Shown: positions 44,501-52,332, counted from the first letter of the stretch. The stretch: 64,000 bases of DNA from Streptomyces sp. NBC_01439 (GCF_036227605.1 NZ_CP109487.1:3856001-3920000), one strand, 5' to 3'. Notes: generated by a model not told the origin, from the sequence alone. Numbers and translations: made by a program.

Positions 44501-44855
44501 GGCGGTGATCGACGCGGGCAACGGCCGGCTGTCACAGGCGCTGGGTCTGTGCGAGGAGGCGGTGCGGCTGTTCATCGCGTACGGGGACCGGCGCGGGGAG
44601 GACTGGGCGCGGTTCCTGCGGTGCACGATGCTGCCGTACGCGGTGCCGGCGGCGCCGGAGGAGGCGCGGGCGGAGCTGGGGCGCCTGGCGCAGGCGCCGC
44701 ATCCGGCGCGGGACGGCCGGCTGGAGGACTGCCTGGAGACCTACGGGGTGGTCCTGGGCCGGGGGGTGGATCCGGCGGAGGGCTGGCAGGCGTGGCGGCT
44801 CGGCCTGGTCCCGAACCTGCACTCGCGGGAGGTCATGGGGGTCCCGCGGGCCTGA
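41598..44855 (+). CDS. STAND/NB-ARC-type ATPase with C-terminal TPR array
   Basis: A 1085-residue protein. Residues ~84-130 hold one or two hydrophobic segments, so the protein may be membrane-associated. An AP-ATPase core follows: Walker A GEPGVGRTA (258-266), Walker B LLDDA (~350), GGLPLALRLL (~434) and a winged-helix part ending RMHDAVRAYA. About 450 residues of TPR-like repeats follow (HGEAWAHFQLGQVHLRFGDVE, GEAWALTQLGRA, GEAWTQYYLGQALE, ...). Such proteins act as signal-triggered switches: transcriptional activators of the AfsR/SARP type when fused to DNA-binding domains, or defence and death effectors. No SARP DNA-binding domain is present here. GAGGGGG precedes the ATGs at 41598/41604. 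Confidence 0.85.
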   Translation: MPMRDSHRGEAERLLERAVDDTAQRGPGTGIDRATLLARGREALDALAASAAPEYEAYVRALDESAAGDQSLGEAFRRGDHSTALLVTAVAAATAVGADLSLGVAAGTALTAGAVVGISGAVATAVKVTALHLPAANRRAGERGRPGGPEQLRLQWLSALEVRGIRPFLEQQRAVAAAARAARPAVARPAPRPAPRLRGTDRSAEARRRNALEHSFGQLPAPAEVFVGRRSELTRIAQWVQAARASTETRPVVVVLHGEPGVGRTALALRAAHGLRDQFRGACVVDLRGGSAGEAFGEAPLATREALLHLMNRLGAPREQLLFREGASAEQQVRRLGELYHQHLQGLAVTVLLDDAVDAAQVRMLVPERSESLVLVTAREPLELPADLAAWVYQLPVERLAPQEAAELLRAPQEGVAGLAGAAEEDAATVVELSGGLPLALRLLAPLAGGGRALAGGEVAHPVEAALRAADARLAEPARQLLRRLPLAGRASLGGAAAAALADVPEAAALRMLEELWEAGLIERVRGQRFRMHDAVRAYAAARSAADEDRAQAAAAHERLIRDYARLADSVIRMVDGKMSTRANTFLKGPVGGHGFTSLDAALRWLDDESSFITAALRHSEGVDQQAVLDLLGALCDFCLLRGDLYRLGEIDELTQVVAAGQNGLKGQQGRLVRSVQWRTGIAARQLGELDKARSTLTSVVDQYMEADQEAAAAMALVSLGITLHHQGNLPEAAVRIREALVLQEPPELAGDRAWGLHALAAVERDRARLAEAARLLETSLALHRESESVHGEAWAHFQLGQVHLRFGDVERAEVELRLALDLYGRTRDDRGEAWALTQLGRARVVDGDPGPAVDGLREALARHREAEDARGEAWTQYYLGQALEVGGERDEAVRELERARTMFSRMRDVYGLAYARHHSGRVTRDQRAAQTGNLRNSGFARQLLVDARADFRRIGLAHGEAWTCLELAVIDAGNGRLSQALGLCEEAVRLFIAYGDRRGEDWARFLRCTMLPYAVPAAPEEARAELGRLAQAPHPARDGRLEDCLETYGVVLGRGVDPAEGWQAWRLGLVPNLHSREVMGVPRA

Positions 44856-45017
44856 CGCGCTCGCGTCCCGACGGGCCGCCGTCCCCGCCGGGGGGAGCCG
44901 GCGGCGACCGGAGGGTCGGGAGCGGCGGCCCGGGCGCGGCCGGGTCCTCGGGGGGCGCCGCCGCCCCGCCGGTTTCCCGGGCGGGTGACGGCGGACGCAC
45001 GACGGTTCCGCCCGGCC

Positions 45018-45269
45018 CTACGGGGCCCGCGTGCCGTCCGTGCCGGAGGCGGCCGGGGCGGCCGGGGCGGCCGGGGCGGCCGGCTCCGGGGCTTCCTCGA
45101 AGTTCACCCGGCCCATGTGCCGGTTCATGGACTTCATCAGGGCCCACACGCCGACGGCGAGGGCCGCGAACACGATGAAGCCGAGGAGGCCGGGCGTCAC
45201 CTTGTTCTTGTCGAAGGTGTCACCCGCCAGCGGAAGGAGCTGGGTCAGTGCTGCCTGCGTAGCGCTCAT
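45018..45269 (-). CDS. Small single-pass membrane protein downstream of mca
   Basis: An 83-residue protein: short N-terminal region with a hydrophobic stretch, a transmembrane helix (~27-48, GLLGFIVFAALAVGVWALM) and a C-terminal cytoplasmic tail ending in (PAA)n encoded by three 9-bp GGGGCGGCC repeats (45057-45083). It begins 2 nt after the mca stop, so it is co-translated. A small membrane protein in this place is, from memory, common after mca in streptomycetes; function unknown. Confidence 0.75.
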   Translation of the reverse strand: MSATQAALTQLLPLAGDTFDKNKVTPGLLGFIVFAALAVGVWALMKSMNRHMGRVNFEEAPEPAAPAAPAAPAASGTDGTRAP

Positions 45270-45271
45270 AG

Positions 45272-46153
45272 CTACGCATTCTCCCGGATGCCCGCGAAGA
45301 GGTCGGACTCGGGGAGGGAAGTGTCGACGAGCGACTTCGCAAGCTCGTACTCCTCGGTGGGCCAGACCTCCTTCTGGATGTCCATCGGGACGCGGAACCA
45401 ACCGCCGTCCGGGTCGATCTGGGTGGCGTGCGCGATGAGCGCCTTGTCACGGATCTCGAAGAAGTCGGCGCAGGGCACGTGGGTGGTCAGGGTCCGCTCC
45501 TTGCGCTCGAACTCCTTCCACCGCTCCAGCCACTCCCCGTAGGGGGACTCCAGGCCGCGCGCGAGCAGCGCCTCGTGGAGGGCGATGGTGCGCGGCTTGT
45601 TGAAGCCCTGGTTGTAGTAGAGCTTCTGCGGCTGGTAGGCCTGGCCGTACTCGTTCTCCGGGTACTTCTCGGTGTCGGCCGCGCTCTCGAAGGCCAGCAT
45701 GGAGATCGTGTGGGTCATGATGTGGTCGGGGTGCGGGTAGCCCCCGTTCTCGTCGTAGGTCGTGATGACCTGCGGCTTGAAGGCGCGGATCTTCTTCACC
45801 AGCTCGCCGGCGGCCTCGTGGACGTCCGCGAGCGCGAAGCAGCCCTCGGGCAGCGGGGGCAGCGGGTCGCCCTCGGGCAGGCCGGAGTCCACGTAGCCGA
45901 GCCATTCCTGCTCGATGCCGAGGATGTCGCGCGCCTCGTCCATTTCCTTGGCGCGGACCTCGTGGATGTTCTCCTCGATGTACTTGTCGCCCTGGAGCTT
46001 GGGGTTCAGGACCGAGCCGCGCTCGCCACCGGTGCAGGTGACGACCAGCACGGGAATCCCCTCGGACACGTACTTGGCCATGGTGGCCGCGCCCTTGCTC
46101 GACTCGTCGTCGGGGTGGGCGTGGACGGCCATCAGTCGAAGCTGCTCGGTCAA
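45272..46153 (-). CDS. mca: Mycothiol S-conjugate amidase
   Basis: A 293-residue zinc amidase of the LmbE/PIG-L family that cleaves mycothiol conjugates to mercapturic acids for export and GlcN-inositol for recycling. Zinc motif HAHPDDES (His13, Asp16), the second motif GGYPHPDHIMTH and the MCA-type C-terminus (WFRVPMDIQKEVWPTEEYELAKSL) are present. I use the TTG at 46153 (TEQLRLMAVHAHPDD), preceded by GAGGA, because it matches the usual family N-terminus; a GTG at 46183 preceded by AGGAG is a real alternative, adding 10 residues. Coupled to a small membrane protein downstream. Confidence 0.93.
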   Translation of the reverse strand: MTEQLRLMAVHAHPDDESSKGAATMAKYVSEGIPVLVVTCTGGERGSVLNPKLQGDKYIEENIHEVRAKEMDEARDILGIEQEWLGYVDSGLPEGDPLPPLPEGCFALADVHEAAGELVKKIRAFKPQVITTYDENGGYPHPDHIMTHTISMLAFESAADTEKYPENEYGQAYQPQKLYYNQGFNKPRTIALHEALLARGLESPYGEWLERWKEFERKERTLTTHVPCADFFEIRDKALIAHATQIDPDGGWFRVPMDIQKEVWPTEEYELAKSLVDTSLPESDLFAGIRENA

Positions 46154-46260
46154 AACAGGATCCTCTGCGATTCGGCGCGACACTCAGCTCCTATAGTGAC
46201 CGAACCGGGGGGCGGAAAATTCCAGGGGTGACCCAGCCGTCCCCGGCGAGAGGAACGATC

Positions 46261-46674
46261 ATGAGCGCGGTGCGCGAGGGACTGCCCGAGGGCCGGTACG
46301 GCCGGTCGGCGGACGAGCGTGCGGACCGGAAGCTCAAGATCATCGGATCGCTGCTGGGTGCGGCGATGCTGGGCGTGATCGGCTGGATCGGCTGGGACTA
46401 CGTCGCGGGACAGAGCGTGAGCGCCGAAGTGATTAAATTCCAGGTGATTTCGGACACCGAGGTGAAGGTGCACCTGGAGGTCCGCAAGGAAGCCTCGGTC
46501 ACCGGGGTCTGCTCCCTGAGCTCCCAGGACGAGGCGCACGCCGAGGTGGGGCGCGCGGACTTCACCTTCGCTCAGGACCGGTCGCGGGTGGACGAGATCG
46601 TCACCCTGAAGACCACGAGCCGGGCGACGATGATCGAGCTGGTCGGCTGCCAGCCGGCGCCTTCCGCCCACTGA
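46261..46674 (+). CDS. DUF4307 membrane protein
   Basis: A 137-residue protein with a single membrane helix (~27-50, IIGSLLGAAMLGVIGWIGWDYV) and an extracytoplasmic Ig-like domain (IKFQVISDTEVKVHLEVRKE, VCSLSSQDEAHAEVGRADF, IELVGCQP) with a likely Cys-Cys pair. This is the actinobacterial DUF4307 family, regularly found divergent from mca. The ATG at 46261 follows AGAGGAAC; an in-frame GTG at 46228 is possible. Role unknown. Confidence 0.85.
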   Translation: MSAVREGLPEGRYGRSADERADRKLKIIGSLLGAAMLGVIGWIGWDYVAGQSVSAEVIKFQVISDTEVKVHLEVRKEASVTGVCSLSSQDEAHAEVGRADFTFAQDRSRVDEIVTLKTTSRATMIELVGCQPAPSAH

Positions 46675-46711
46675 GGTCCGTAACGGTCCGTAGTGGTCCG
46701 TAGAGGTCCGA
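46675..46711 (+). repeat. Four 10-bp tandem repeats of GGTCCGTA
   Basis: GGTCCG starts at 46675, 46685, 46695 and 46705, followed by TAAC, TAGT, TAGA and AAAG. The run begins right at the DUF4307 stop and lies 140 bp before greA. A 10-bp period puts each copy on the same DNA face, which suits a protein-binding array. Confidence 0.65.
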
Positions 46712-46843
46712 AAGAGGATTGAAGTCGCGTCCCACGAGGCAATGAGCCTCTGGGGTCCTCCCCCTTTTCTTCCCGAATTGTTAGGCTCGTGGTTTCGTCC
46801 GCCGCTGGCGGCCAGTAGTCCCCTGTACCGACGAGGAGCACCC

Positions 46844-47341
46844 GTGACCCAGACGAGCGAAAGCGTCACCTGGCTGACCCAGGCGGCGTACGACCAGCTG
46901 AAGGCGGAGCTGGACTACCTCTCTGGTCCCGCCCGCACAGAGATCGCCACGAAGATCGCAGCCGCCCGCGAGGAGGGCGACCTGCGCGAGAACGGTGGTT
47001 ACCACGCGGCGAAGGAGGAGCAGGGCAAGCAGGAGCTCCGGGTCCGCCAGCTCACGCAGCTCCTGGAGAACGCCAAGGTCGGCACTGCGCCCGCGTCGGA
47101 CGGCGTGGTGGCCCCCGGCACGCTCGTCAAGATCGCCTTCGACGGCGACGAGGACGACACCATGGAGTTCCTGCTCGCCTCGCGCGAGTACGCGTCCTCG
47201 GACTTCCAGACGTACTCCCCCCAGTCCCCGCTGGGCAGCGGCGTACTGGGCAAGGCGATCGGCGAGAACGCCGAATACGAACTGCCGAACGGCAAGAAGG
47301 CCTCGGTCAAGATCCTGGACGTCAAGCCCTTCACCGGCTGA
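46844..47341 (+). CDS. greA: Transcription elongation factor GreA
   Basis: A 165-residue GreA. The N-terminal coiled coil carries the catalytic acidic tip (AAAREEGDLRENGGYHAAKEEQG), the C-terminal FKBP-like domain begins near residue 85 (VVAPGTLVKIAF) and ends GKKASVKILDVKPF. It enters the RNA polymerase secondary channel and stimulates cleavage of backtracked transcripts. The start is GTG 46844 with GAGGAG upstream. Followed by a very strong hairpin. Confidence 0.95.
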   Translation: MTQTSESVTWLTQAAYDQLKAELDYLSGPARTEIATKIAAAREEGDLRENGGYHAAKEEQGKQELRVRQLTQLLENAKVGTAPASDGVVAPGTLVKIAFDGDEDDTMEFLLASREYASSDFQTYSPQSPLGSGVLGKAIGENAEYELPNGKKASVKILDVKPFTG

Positions 47342-47376
47342 TCACCCTAGGTCACCGATTTCTTCCTGATCGACGA

Positions 47377-47418
47377 CGCGCGATGCCCGGCCGGACCCTT
47401 CCGGCCGGGCATCGCGCG
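47377..47418. terminator. Strong bidirectional terminator after greA
   Basis: A perfect 19-bp stem, CGCGCGATGCCCGGCCGGA (47377-47395) and its complement (47400-47418), with a 4-nt loop, between greA and the convergent ABC permease gene. Confidence 0.92.
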
Positions 47419-47471
47419 TTGTTGTCGGTACGGGCGCCCGGCGTGCCCGGCGTCCGGCGTCCGTACGGGTC

Positions 47472-48347
47472 CTACGCGGTCGCCGAGCGGTACTTGCGCA
47501 CCGACAGGGACCGGAAGACCACGACGATCAGCACCGACCAGAGGATGGACGCCGTGATCGGGTGCTGCATCGGCCAGGCGTCCGGGACCGGATAGCCCTC
47601 CGGAAGGTTCCCGAAGAGCTCGCGGGCCGCCTGCACGGTGGCGCTGAACGGGTTCCACTCCGCGATGGTGCGCAGGAACGGCGGCATGTTCTCGGCCGGA
47701 ACGAAGGCGTTCGAGATGAACGTCAAGGGGAAGAGCCAGATCAGCCCGCCCGACGTGGCCGCCTCGGGGGTGCGCACCGACAGACCGATCAGGGCGCCGA
47801 TCCAGGAGAAGGCGTAGCCGAGCAGGAGCAGCAGGCCGAAGCCGGCGAGGACCTCGCCGAGGCTGGTGTGGGTGCGCCAGCCGACGAGGAGGGCCACGAT
47901 CGCCAGGATGATCAGGGTGAACGTGGTCTGGACGAGGTCTGCGAGGGTGCGGCCGGTGAGGACCGCGCCGCGCGCCATGGGCAGCGAGCGGAAGCGGTCG
48001 ATCAGGCCCTTGTGCATGTCGTCCGCGATGCCCGCGCCCGCGCCGGCGGTGGCGAAGGTGACGGTCTGGGCGAAGATGCCCGCCATCAGGAACTCGCGGT
48101 AGGCGGCGGGTGAGGTGCTGCCGCCGACGCTGATCGAGCCGCCGAAGACGTAGCTGAACAGGACGACGAACATCACCGGCTGGATCACGCCGAAGATAAT
48201 CATCTCGGGGATCCGGGACATCCGGATCAGGTTGCGCTTGGCGATCACGAGGGAGTCGTTCACGCTCTGGACGACGCCGCCGCGCGGACGGGGCGCCGCG
48301 AGTTCGCGGTGCGGGGAAGCGCCCGGGGTCGGGGAGGTGAGGGTCAC
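47472..48347 (-). CDS. ABC-2 type transporter permease (DrrB-like)
   Basis: A 291-residue membrane protein with six predicted helices and the ABC-2 signature LIGLSVRTPEAATSGGLIWLFPLTFISNAFVPAENMP. The N-terminal cytoplasmic region has RNLIRMSRIPEMIIFGVIQPVMFVVLF, as in DrrB-type drug exporters. Starts at GTG 48347 overlapping the ATPase stop (GTGA). With the upstream ATPase it forms a complete two-component exporter; the cargo is unknown (daunorubicin-type drugs or lipids in relatives). Confidence 0.9.
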   Translation of the reverse strand: MTLTSPTPGASPHRELAAPRPRGGVVQSVNDSLVIAKRNLIRMSRIPEMIIFGVIQPVMFVVLFSYVFGGSISVGGSTSPAAYREFLMAGIFAQTVTFATAGAGAGIADDMHKGLIDRFRSLPMARGAVLTGRTLADLVQTTFTLIILAIVALLVGWRTHTSLGEVLAGFGLLLLLGYAFSWIGALIGLSVRTPEAATSGGLIWLFPLTFISNAFVPAENMPPFLRTIAEWNPFSATVQAARELFGNLPEGYPVPDAWPMQHPITASILWSVLIVVVFRSLSVRKYRSATA

Positions 48348-49378
48348 TTCGCCGCCTCCTTGCGGGCCGCCTTGCGGCCCTTGGTACCGGGACCGGCCGG
48401 CGCGGCGCCGCTCTCGTCGCCGTTCTCCTCGGCGTCCCGTTCGGCGGCGTGCCCGGTCAGGGAGATGAACACGTCGTCGAGGGTGGGGCGGCGCAGGCCT
48501 ATGTCGTCGATCTCGATGCCCCGGCCGTCGAGTTCGCGGATGACCTCGGCGAGCAGCTTGGCGCCGCCGGACACGGGCACGGTCAGCTTGCGGGTGTGCT
48601 CCTCGACCGTGGTCTCGCCCTTGCCGAAGCCGGCGAGCACTTCGCGCGCGGTGGCGATGTGCTGCCGCTCGTGGACGACGACCTCCACTCGCTCGCCGCC
48701 GGTACGGGCCTTGAGCTGGTCGGAGGTGCCGCGGGCGATGACCTTGCCGTGGTCGACCACGCAGATGTCGTGCGCGAGGTGGTCGGCCTCCTCCAGGTAC
48801 TGGGTGGTGAGGAGCAGGGTGGTGCCGCCGGCGACCAGTTCCTGGATGATGCCCCACAGCTGCTGGCGGTTCCGGGGGTCGAGCCCGGTGGTCGGCTCGT
48901 CCATGAACATCACGGGCGGGCTGACGACGAGGGCGGCCGCGAGGTCCAGGCGCCTGCGCATGCCGCCGGAGTACGTCTTGGCCGTGCGGTCCGCGGCGTC
49001 GGAGAGGTTGAAGCGTTCGAGGAGTTCGGTGGCCCGGGCTTTGGCCGCCCTGGCCTTCATCTGGTAGAGCTGGCCGACCATCTGGAGGTTCTCGCGGCCG
49101 GTCAGGTACTCGTCGACGGCCGCGAACTGGCCGGAGAGGCCGATGGCGCGGCGGACTTCGTTGGGGTGGCTGAGCACGTCCATGCCGGCGACGACGGCCT
49201 TGCCGCTGTCGGGCCGCAGGAGGGTGGTCAGGACGCGTACGGTCGTGGTCTTGCCCGCACCGTTCGGGCCGAGCAGACCCAGGACGGTGCCTTCGGGAAC
49301 GTCGAGGTCCACGCCGTCGAGAGCCCGTACATCGCCGAAGGTCTTGACCAGACCTTCGGCGTAGATAGCGCCTGGCAT
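48344..49378 (-). CDS. ABC transporter ATP-binding protein (DrrA-like)
   Basis: A 344-residue ATPase: Walker A GPNGAGKTTT, signature YSGGMRRRLDLAAAL, Walker B VMFMDEPTTGLD, switch TTQYLEEAD. The C-terminal ~110 residues (TVPVSGGAKLLAEVIRELDGRGIEIDDIGLRRPTLDDVF) are the DrrA-type regulatory extension. GGGAGAAT precedes the ATG at 49378. Cytoplasmic partner of the permease with which it overlaps by 4 nt. The tail is Lys/Ala/Glu-rich. Confidence 0.93.
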   Translation of the reverse strand: MPGAIYAEGLVKTFGDVRALDGVDLDVPEGTVLGLLGPNGAGKTTTVRVLTTLLRPDSGKAVVAGMDVLSHPNEVRRAIGLSGQFAAVDEYLTGRENLQMVGQLYQMKARAAKARATELLERFNLSDAADRTAKTYSGGMRRRLDLAAALVVSPPVMFMDEPTTGLDPRNRQQLWGIIQELVAGGTTLLLTTQYLEEADHLAHDICVVDHGKVIARGTSDQLKARTGGERVEVVVHERQHIATAREVLAGFGKGETTVEEHTRKLTVPVSGGAKLLAEVIRELDGRGIEIDDIGLRRPTLDDVFISLTGHAAERDAEENGDESGAAPAGPGTKGRKAARKEAAK

Positions 49379-49520
49379 AGGGATTCTCCCAGTGGATCGG
49401 GCCAGTAGAATCAGGATATTCAGGGCATTTCTACGCAAATCCTATGAGTGCCGAGCAGGTCCTGCTCGGCCGAACGGGGGATGTCCGGGCGGTCGGATAC
49501 GGCAGGGCGCGCGGCAAAGG

Positions 49521-49558
49521 CACGACCGCGGACGGCCGCAGCACGACCGCGGACGGCC
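49521..49558. repeat. Short tandem duplication downstream of ilvA
   Basis: CACGACCGCGGACGGCC occurs at 49521-49537 and again at 49542-49558 (period 21), just after the ilvA stop in the 192-bp gap before the ABC genes. It may contribute to termination; no perfect hairpin is evident. Confidence 0.55.
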
Positions 49559-49570
49559 AGGGATGCCTCC

Positions 49571-50803
49571 CTAGCTCATCACCTTGTATCCCGCGGCGTG
49601 CAGGGAACGCGCGACTTCGGCGCAGTGCTCCGGGCCCTTCGTCTCCAGCTGCAGCTCCACCTCCACCTCCGTGAGCCCCAGCCGCGGGTCCGTCCGCACG
49701 TGGCTCACGTCCAACACGTTCGCATCCACCACTGACAACACCGCCAGGAGCCCGGCCAGGGCGCCCGGCCGGTCGGCCACGCGCAACCGCAGGGAGAGGT
49801 AGCGGCCCGCCGCCGCCATGCCGTGCCGCAGGATCCGCTGGAGCAGCAGGGGATCGACGTTGCCGCCGGACAGGACGGCCACCACCGGGCCGCCGCCGTA
49901 CAGTTCGGGCTCGCTGAGCAGGGCCGCGACCGTGCTGCACCCGGCCGGTTCGACCACCAGCTTGGCCCGCTCCAGGCAGAGCAGCAGGGCGCTGGAGAGG
50001 GCGTCCTCGGAGACCGTGCGCACGTCGTCGACGAGCTCGCCGATGATGTGGAAGGGGATGTCTCCGGGGCGGCCGACCTTGATCCCGTCGGCCATCGTGT
50101 TCGGCTCGTCGATCGAGATCGGATGTCCGGCCTTGAGCGAGGGCGGGTAGGCGGCCGCGCCCGCCGCCTGCACCCCGATGACCCGCACGTCCGGCCGCAG
50201 TGCCTTCACGGCGACCGCGACACCGGCCGCGAGTCCGCCGCCGCCGATCCCGACGAGGATGGTCCGCACCTCCGGGCACTGCTCCAGGATCTCCAGGCCG
50301 ACCGTGCCCTGGCCCGCGATGATGTCGCGGTGGTCGAAGGGGTGGATGAACACCGCGCCGGTGCGGTCCGCGTACTCCTGGGCGGCCAGGAAGGTCTCGT
50401 CGACGACCTGCCCATGCAGGCGCACGTCGGCGCCGTACTCCTGGGTCGCGGCCACCTTCGGCAGCGGCGCCCCGACCGGCATGAACACGGTCGAGCGGAC
50501 CCCGAGGAGGGAGGAGGCCAGCGCCACGCCCTGCGCGTGGTTGCCCGCGCTCGCGGCGACGACACCGGCGGCCCGCTGCTCCGGGCGCAGGCCGGCGATG
50601 CGCACGTAGGCGCCGCGGAGCTTGAAGGAGCCGGTGCGCTGGAGGTTCTCGCACTTGAGGTGGACCGGGGAGCCGGTGAGTGCGGAGAGGTGCCGGCTGC
50701 CCTCCATGGCGGTGACCCGCGAGACGCCGGACAGCATCTTCTGGGCCCCCCGGACGTCGTCGAGGATGACCTGGGGGACGGGCTGGGGCACGCGGTAGTT
50801 CAT
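49571..50803 (-). CDS. ilvA: Threonine ammonia-lyase with ACT domain
   Basis: A 410-residue fold-type-II PLP enzyme that deaminates threonine to 2-oxobutanoate for isoleucine synthesis. PLP lysine in QRTGSFKLRGAY, ASAGNHAQGVA, the phosphate loop GIGGGGLAAGVA, and a single C-terminal ACT domain (~residues 335-410, LSLRLRVADRPGALAGLLAVLS) for effector binding. The short form with one ACT domain is normal for actinobacteria and is intermediate between TdcB and the long IlvA. No strong ribosome-binding site is seen before the ATG at 50803. Divergent from a MarR gene. Confidence 0.92.
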   Translation of the reverse strand: MNYRVPQPVPQVILDDVRGAQKMLSGVSRVTAMEGSRHLSALTGSPVHLKCENLQRTGSFKLRGAYVRIAGLRPEQRAAGVVAASAGNHAQGVALASSLLGVRSTVFMPVGAPLPKVAATQEYGADVRLHGQVVDETFLAAQEYADRTGAVFIHPFDHRDIIAGQGTVGLEILEQCPEVRTILVGIGGGGLAAGVAVAVKALRPDVRVIGVQAAGAAAYPPSLKAGHPISIDEPNTMADGIKVGRPGDIPFHIIGELVDDVRTVSEDALSSALLLCLERAKLVVEPAGCSTVAALLSEPELYGGGPVVAVLSGGNVDPLLLQRILRHGMAAAGRYLSLRLRVADRPGALAGLLAVLSVVDANVLDVSHVRTDPRLGLTEVEVELQLETKGPEHCAEVARSLHAAGYKVMS

Positions 50804-50976
50804 GCCGCCAGTCTCGCAGGGCGCACGGGAGGGGCGATATCTCGCCATCCGGGACACCTGCGGGGCGGGAGCCCGAACCGGCCGTACCAGTTCTCGTACG
50901 AGGCGTACGAGCCGCCGCACGGCCGCGTACTCTGTCCCCCATCCTTGTCGGACCCACGCGAAGAGAGCCCACGGCC

Positions 50977-51498
50977 ATGCCTTCCACCCCGGCCAATTCC
51001 GATCTGCCCGCGGCGCCGGACGCGCCCGCCGGAGCCGGTCTCCTCGACGCGCTCCAGCACCAGGTGGCGGTCTTCGCCCGCCGTGCCGAGCAGACCCGTC
51101 TGGGCGGTGTGGGCCAGGCCCGCAACTCGATGGACCGCGCCGCCTACCTGCTGCTGAACCGGCTCGACCTGGAGGGCCCGATGGGCGTGAAGGCGCTCGC
51201 CGGCGGTATGGGGATCGACTCCTCCACGGTGACCCGACAGGTCGCGCCGCTGGTCGACAGCGGTCTGGTCAAGCGGACCTCGCACCCCGAGGACGGGCGG
51301 GCCGTGGTGCTCGCGCTGTCCCCGCGGGGGCTGGCCCGGTTGGAGGAGGTCCGCTCCTCGCGGCGCGAGCTGATGGCGCGGGTGACGGAGGGCTGGAGCG
51401 AGGGCGAGCGGGAGTCCTTCACCGGTCTGCTGACGCGCTTCAACCTGTCGCTGTCGGAACTGATGGCGGCCGTGGCCGAAGCCGGTCCCGCCTCCTGA
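50977..51498 (+). CDS. MarR family transcriptional regulator
   Basis: A 173-residue winged-helix regulator: NSMDRAAYLLLNRLDLEGPMGVKALAGGMGIDSSTVTRQVAPLV (split across recognition helix), the wing VKRTSHPEDGRAVVLALSPRG and a C-terminal dimer helix. It could act on itself or on the divergent ilvA; a CTCGTACGAG palindrome at 50893-50902 in the shared gap, followed by CGTACGAG, is a candidate operator. Ligand unknown. Confidence 0.9.
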   Translation: MPSTPANSDLPAAPDAPAGAGLLDALQHQVAVFARRAEQTRLGGVGQARNSMDRAAYLLLNRLDLEGPMGVKALAGGMGIDSSTVTRQVAPLVDSGLVKRTSHPEDGRAVVLALSPRGLARLEEVRSSRRELMARVTEGWSEGERESFTGLLTRFNLSLSELMAAVAEAGPAS

Positions 51499-51555
51499 GC
51501 GGAGTCGGTCCGGCCTCTTGACCTGAGCGGCCCCGCTGCCCGCACTATGTGGACT

Positions 51556-51984
51556 ATGCGGGCGGTTGATCAACAGGCGGGCTCCTACGCGGAGTTCGAG
51601 GCCTTCGTCGCGGGTGCGGCCGGGCGTCTCCTGCATGTCGCGGTCCTGCTGACCGGTGAACCGGAGTCGGCCCGGCGGCTGTTGGCGGGCGCGCTGGCCC
51701 GCACGTATGCGAACTGGCGGCGCCTGCGCGGGGACGACCCGTACGACTTCACCCGCCAGGACCTGTGCACGGCCTTCGCCCGGACCGGCTGGCGCCATCA
51801 CGGTGGCGCAGGGGCCGGGGTGCTGGCGGTGCTGAGCCCACCGGAGCGGCTCGTACTCGTCCTGCGGCTCTACGAAGGGGTCGCGGAGGAGGTCACGGCG
51901 GCGCAGCTCGGGATGCCGGTGGAGCGGGTACGGGTGCTGTGCAACCGGGCCGTGGACGCGCTGAGGAACCGGGAGGCGGCGTGA
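51556..51984 (+). CDS. Sigma-70-like (SigE/ECF-type) protein, short
   Basis: A 142-residue protein with the layout of short ECF-like sigma factors: a region-2-like helix pair (YAEFEAFVAGAAGRLLHVAVLLTGEPESARRLLAGALARTYANWRRL) and a region-4-like end (LSPPERLVLVLRLYEGVAEEVTAAQLGMPVERVRVLCNRAVDALRN). The -10-binding and HTH parts are abbreviated, so it may be a weak sigma or sigma-derived regulator. Start at ATG 51556 or 51547. The next gene, a small membrane protein, overlaps its stop by 4 nt, as for anti-sigma partners. Confidence 0.75.
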   Translation: MRAVDQQAGSYAEFEAFVAGAAGRLLHVAVLLTGEPESARRLLAGALARTYANWRRLRGDDPYDFTRQDLCTAFARTGWRHHGGAGAGVLAVLSPPERLVLVLRLYEGVAEEVTAAQLGMPVERVRVLCNRAVDALRNREAA

Positions 51985-52235
51985 GCGGACTCCCGGACCG
52001 GAAGGAAGCCCAGGTCAAAAGGCTCCTGGAGGGCCCGTACCCGCCGGTGCCGGCGGGGCTCGCGGCGGGTGCCGCGGCCCGGGGCGACCGGCTGCTGCGC
52101 CGGCGGCGGGCGCTGCGGCGGTTCGGCTGGGCCGTGCTCTTCGCTGCCGCGGTGGCCTTCGTGGTGTGGGCCTCCCTGACCCGCCCCTGGCTCACCCCGC
52201 CGAGCGGAGTCTCCCCACCCCTCCAAGGCTGGTAA
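51981..52235 (+). CDS. Small membrane protein, possible anti-sigma-like partner
   Basis: An 84-residue protein beginning at GTG 51981 inside the sigma-like stop (GTGA). The N-terminal ~45 residues are cytoplasmic and basic (DRLLRRRRALRRFG), followed by one membrane helix (~49-66, WAVLFAAAVAFVVWASL) and a short Pro-rich exterior. Position and topology suggest it anchors or restrains the sigma-like protein, though no anti-sigma zinc motif is present. Confidence 0.65.
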   Translation: MSGLPDRKEAQVKRLLEGPYPPVPAGLAAGAAARGDRLLRRRRALRRFGWAVLFAAAVAFVVWASLTRPWLTPPSGVSPPLQGW

Positions 52236-52268
52236 CCCCACCCCACCCGGCGGCGCCGAGCGATTCCG

Positions 52269-52332
52269 GCTCCGCCGAGCCCACCCCAGCCCCACCGGCC
52301 CCTTCCCTGCTCCGCCGAGCCCACCCCAGCCT
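52269..52332 (+). repeat. Direct repeat of a ~23-bp GC-rich block
   Basis: GCTCCGCCGAGCCCACCCC begins at 52269 and recurs 40 bp later, the second copy running into the left arm of the large inverted repeat. Together with it, this fills the 265-bp gap 52236-52500, which has no gene. Confidence 0.55.
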
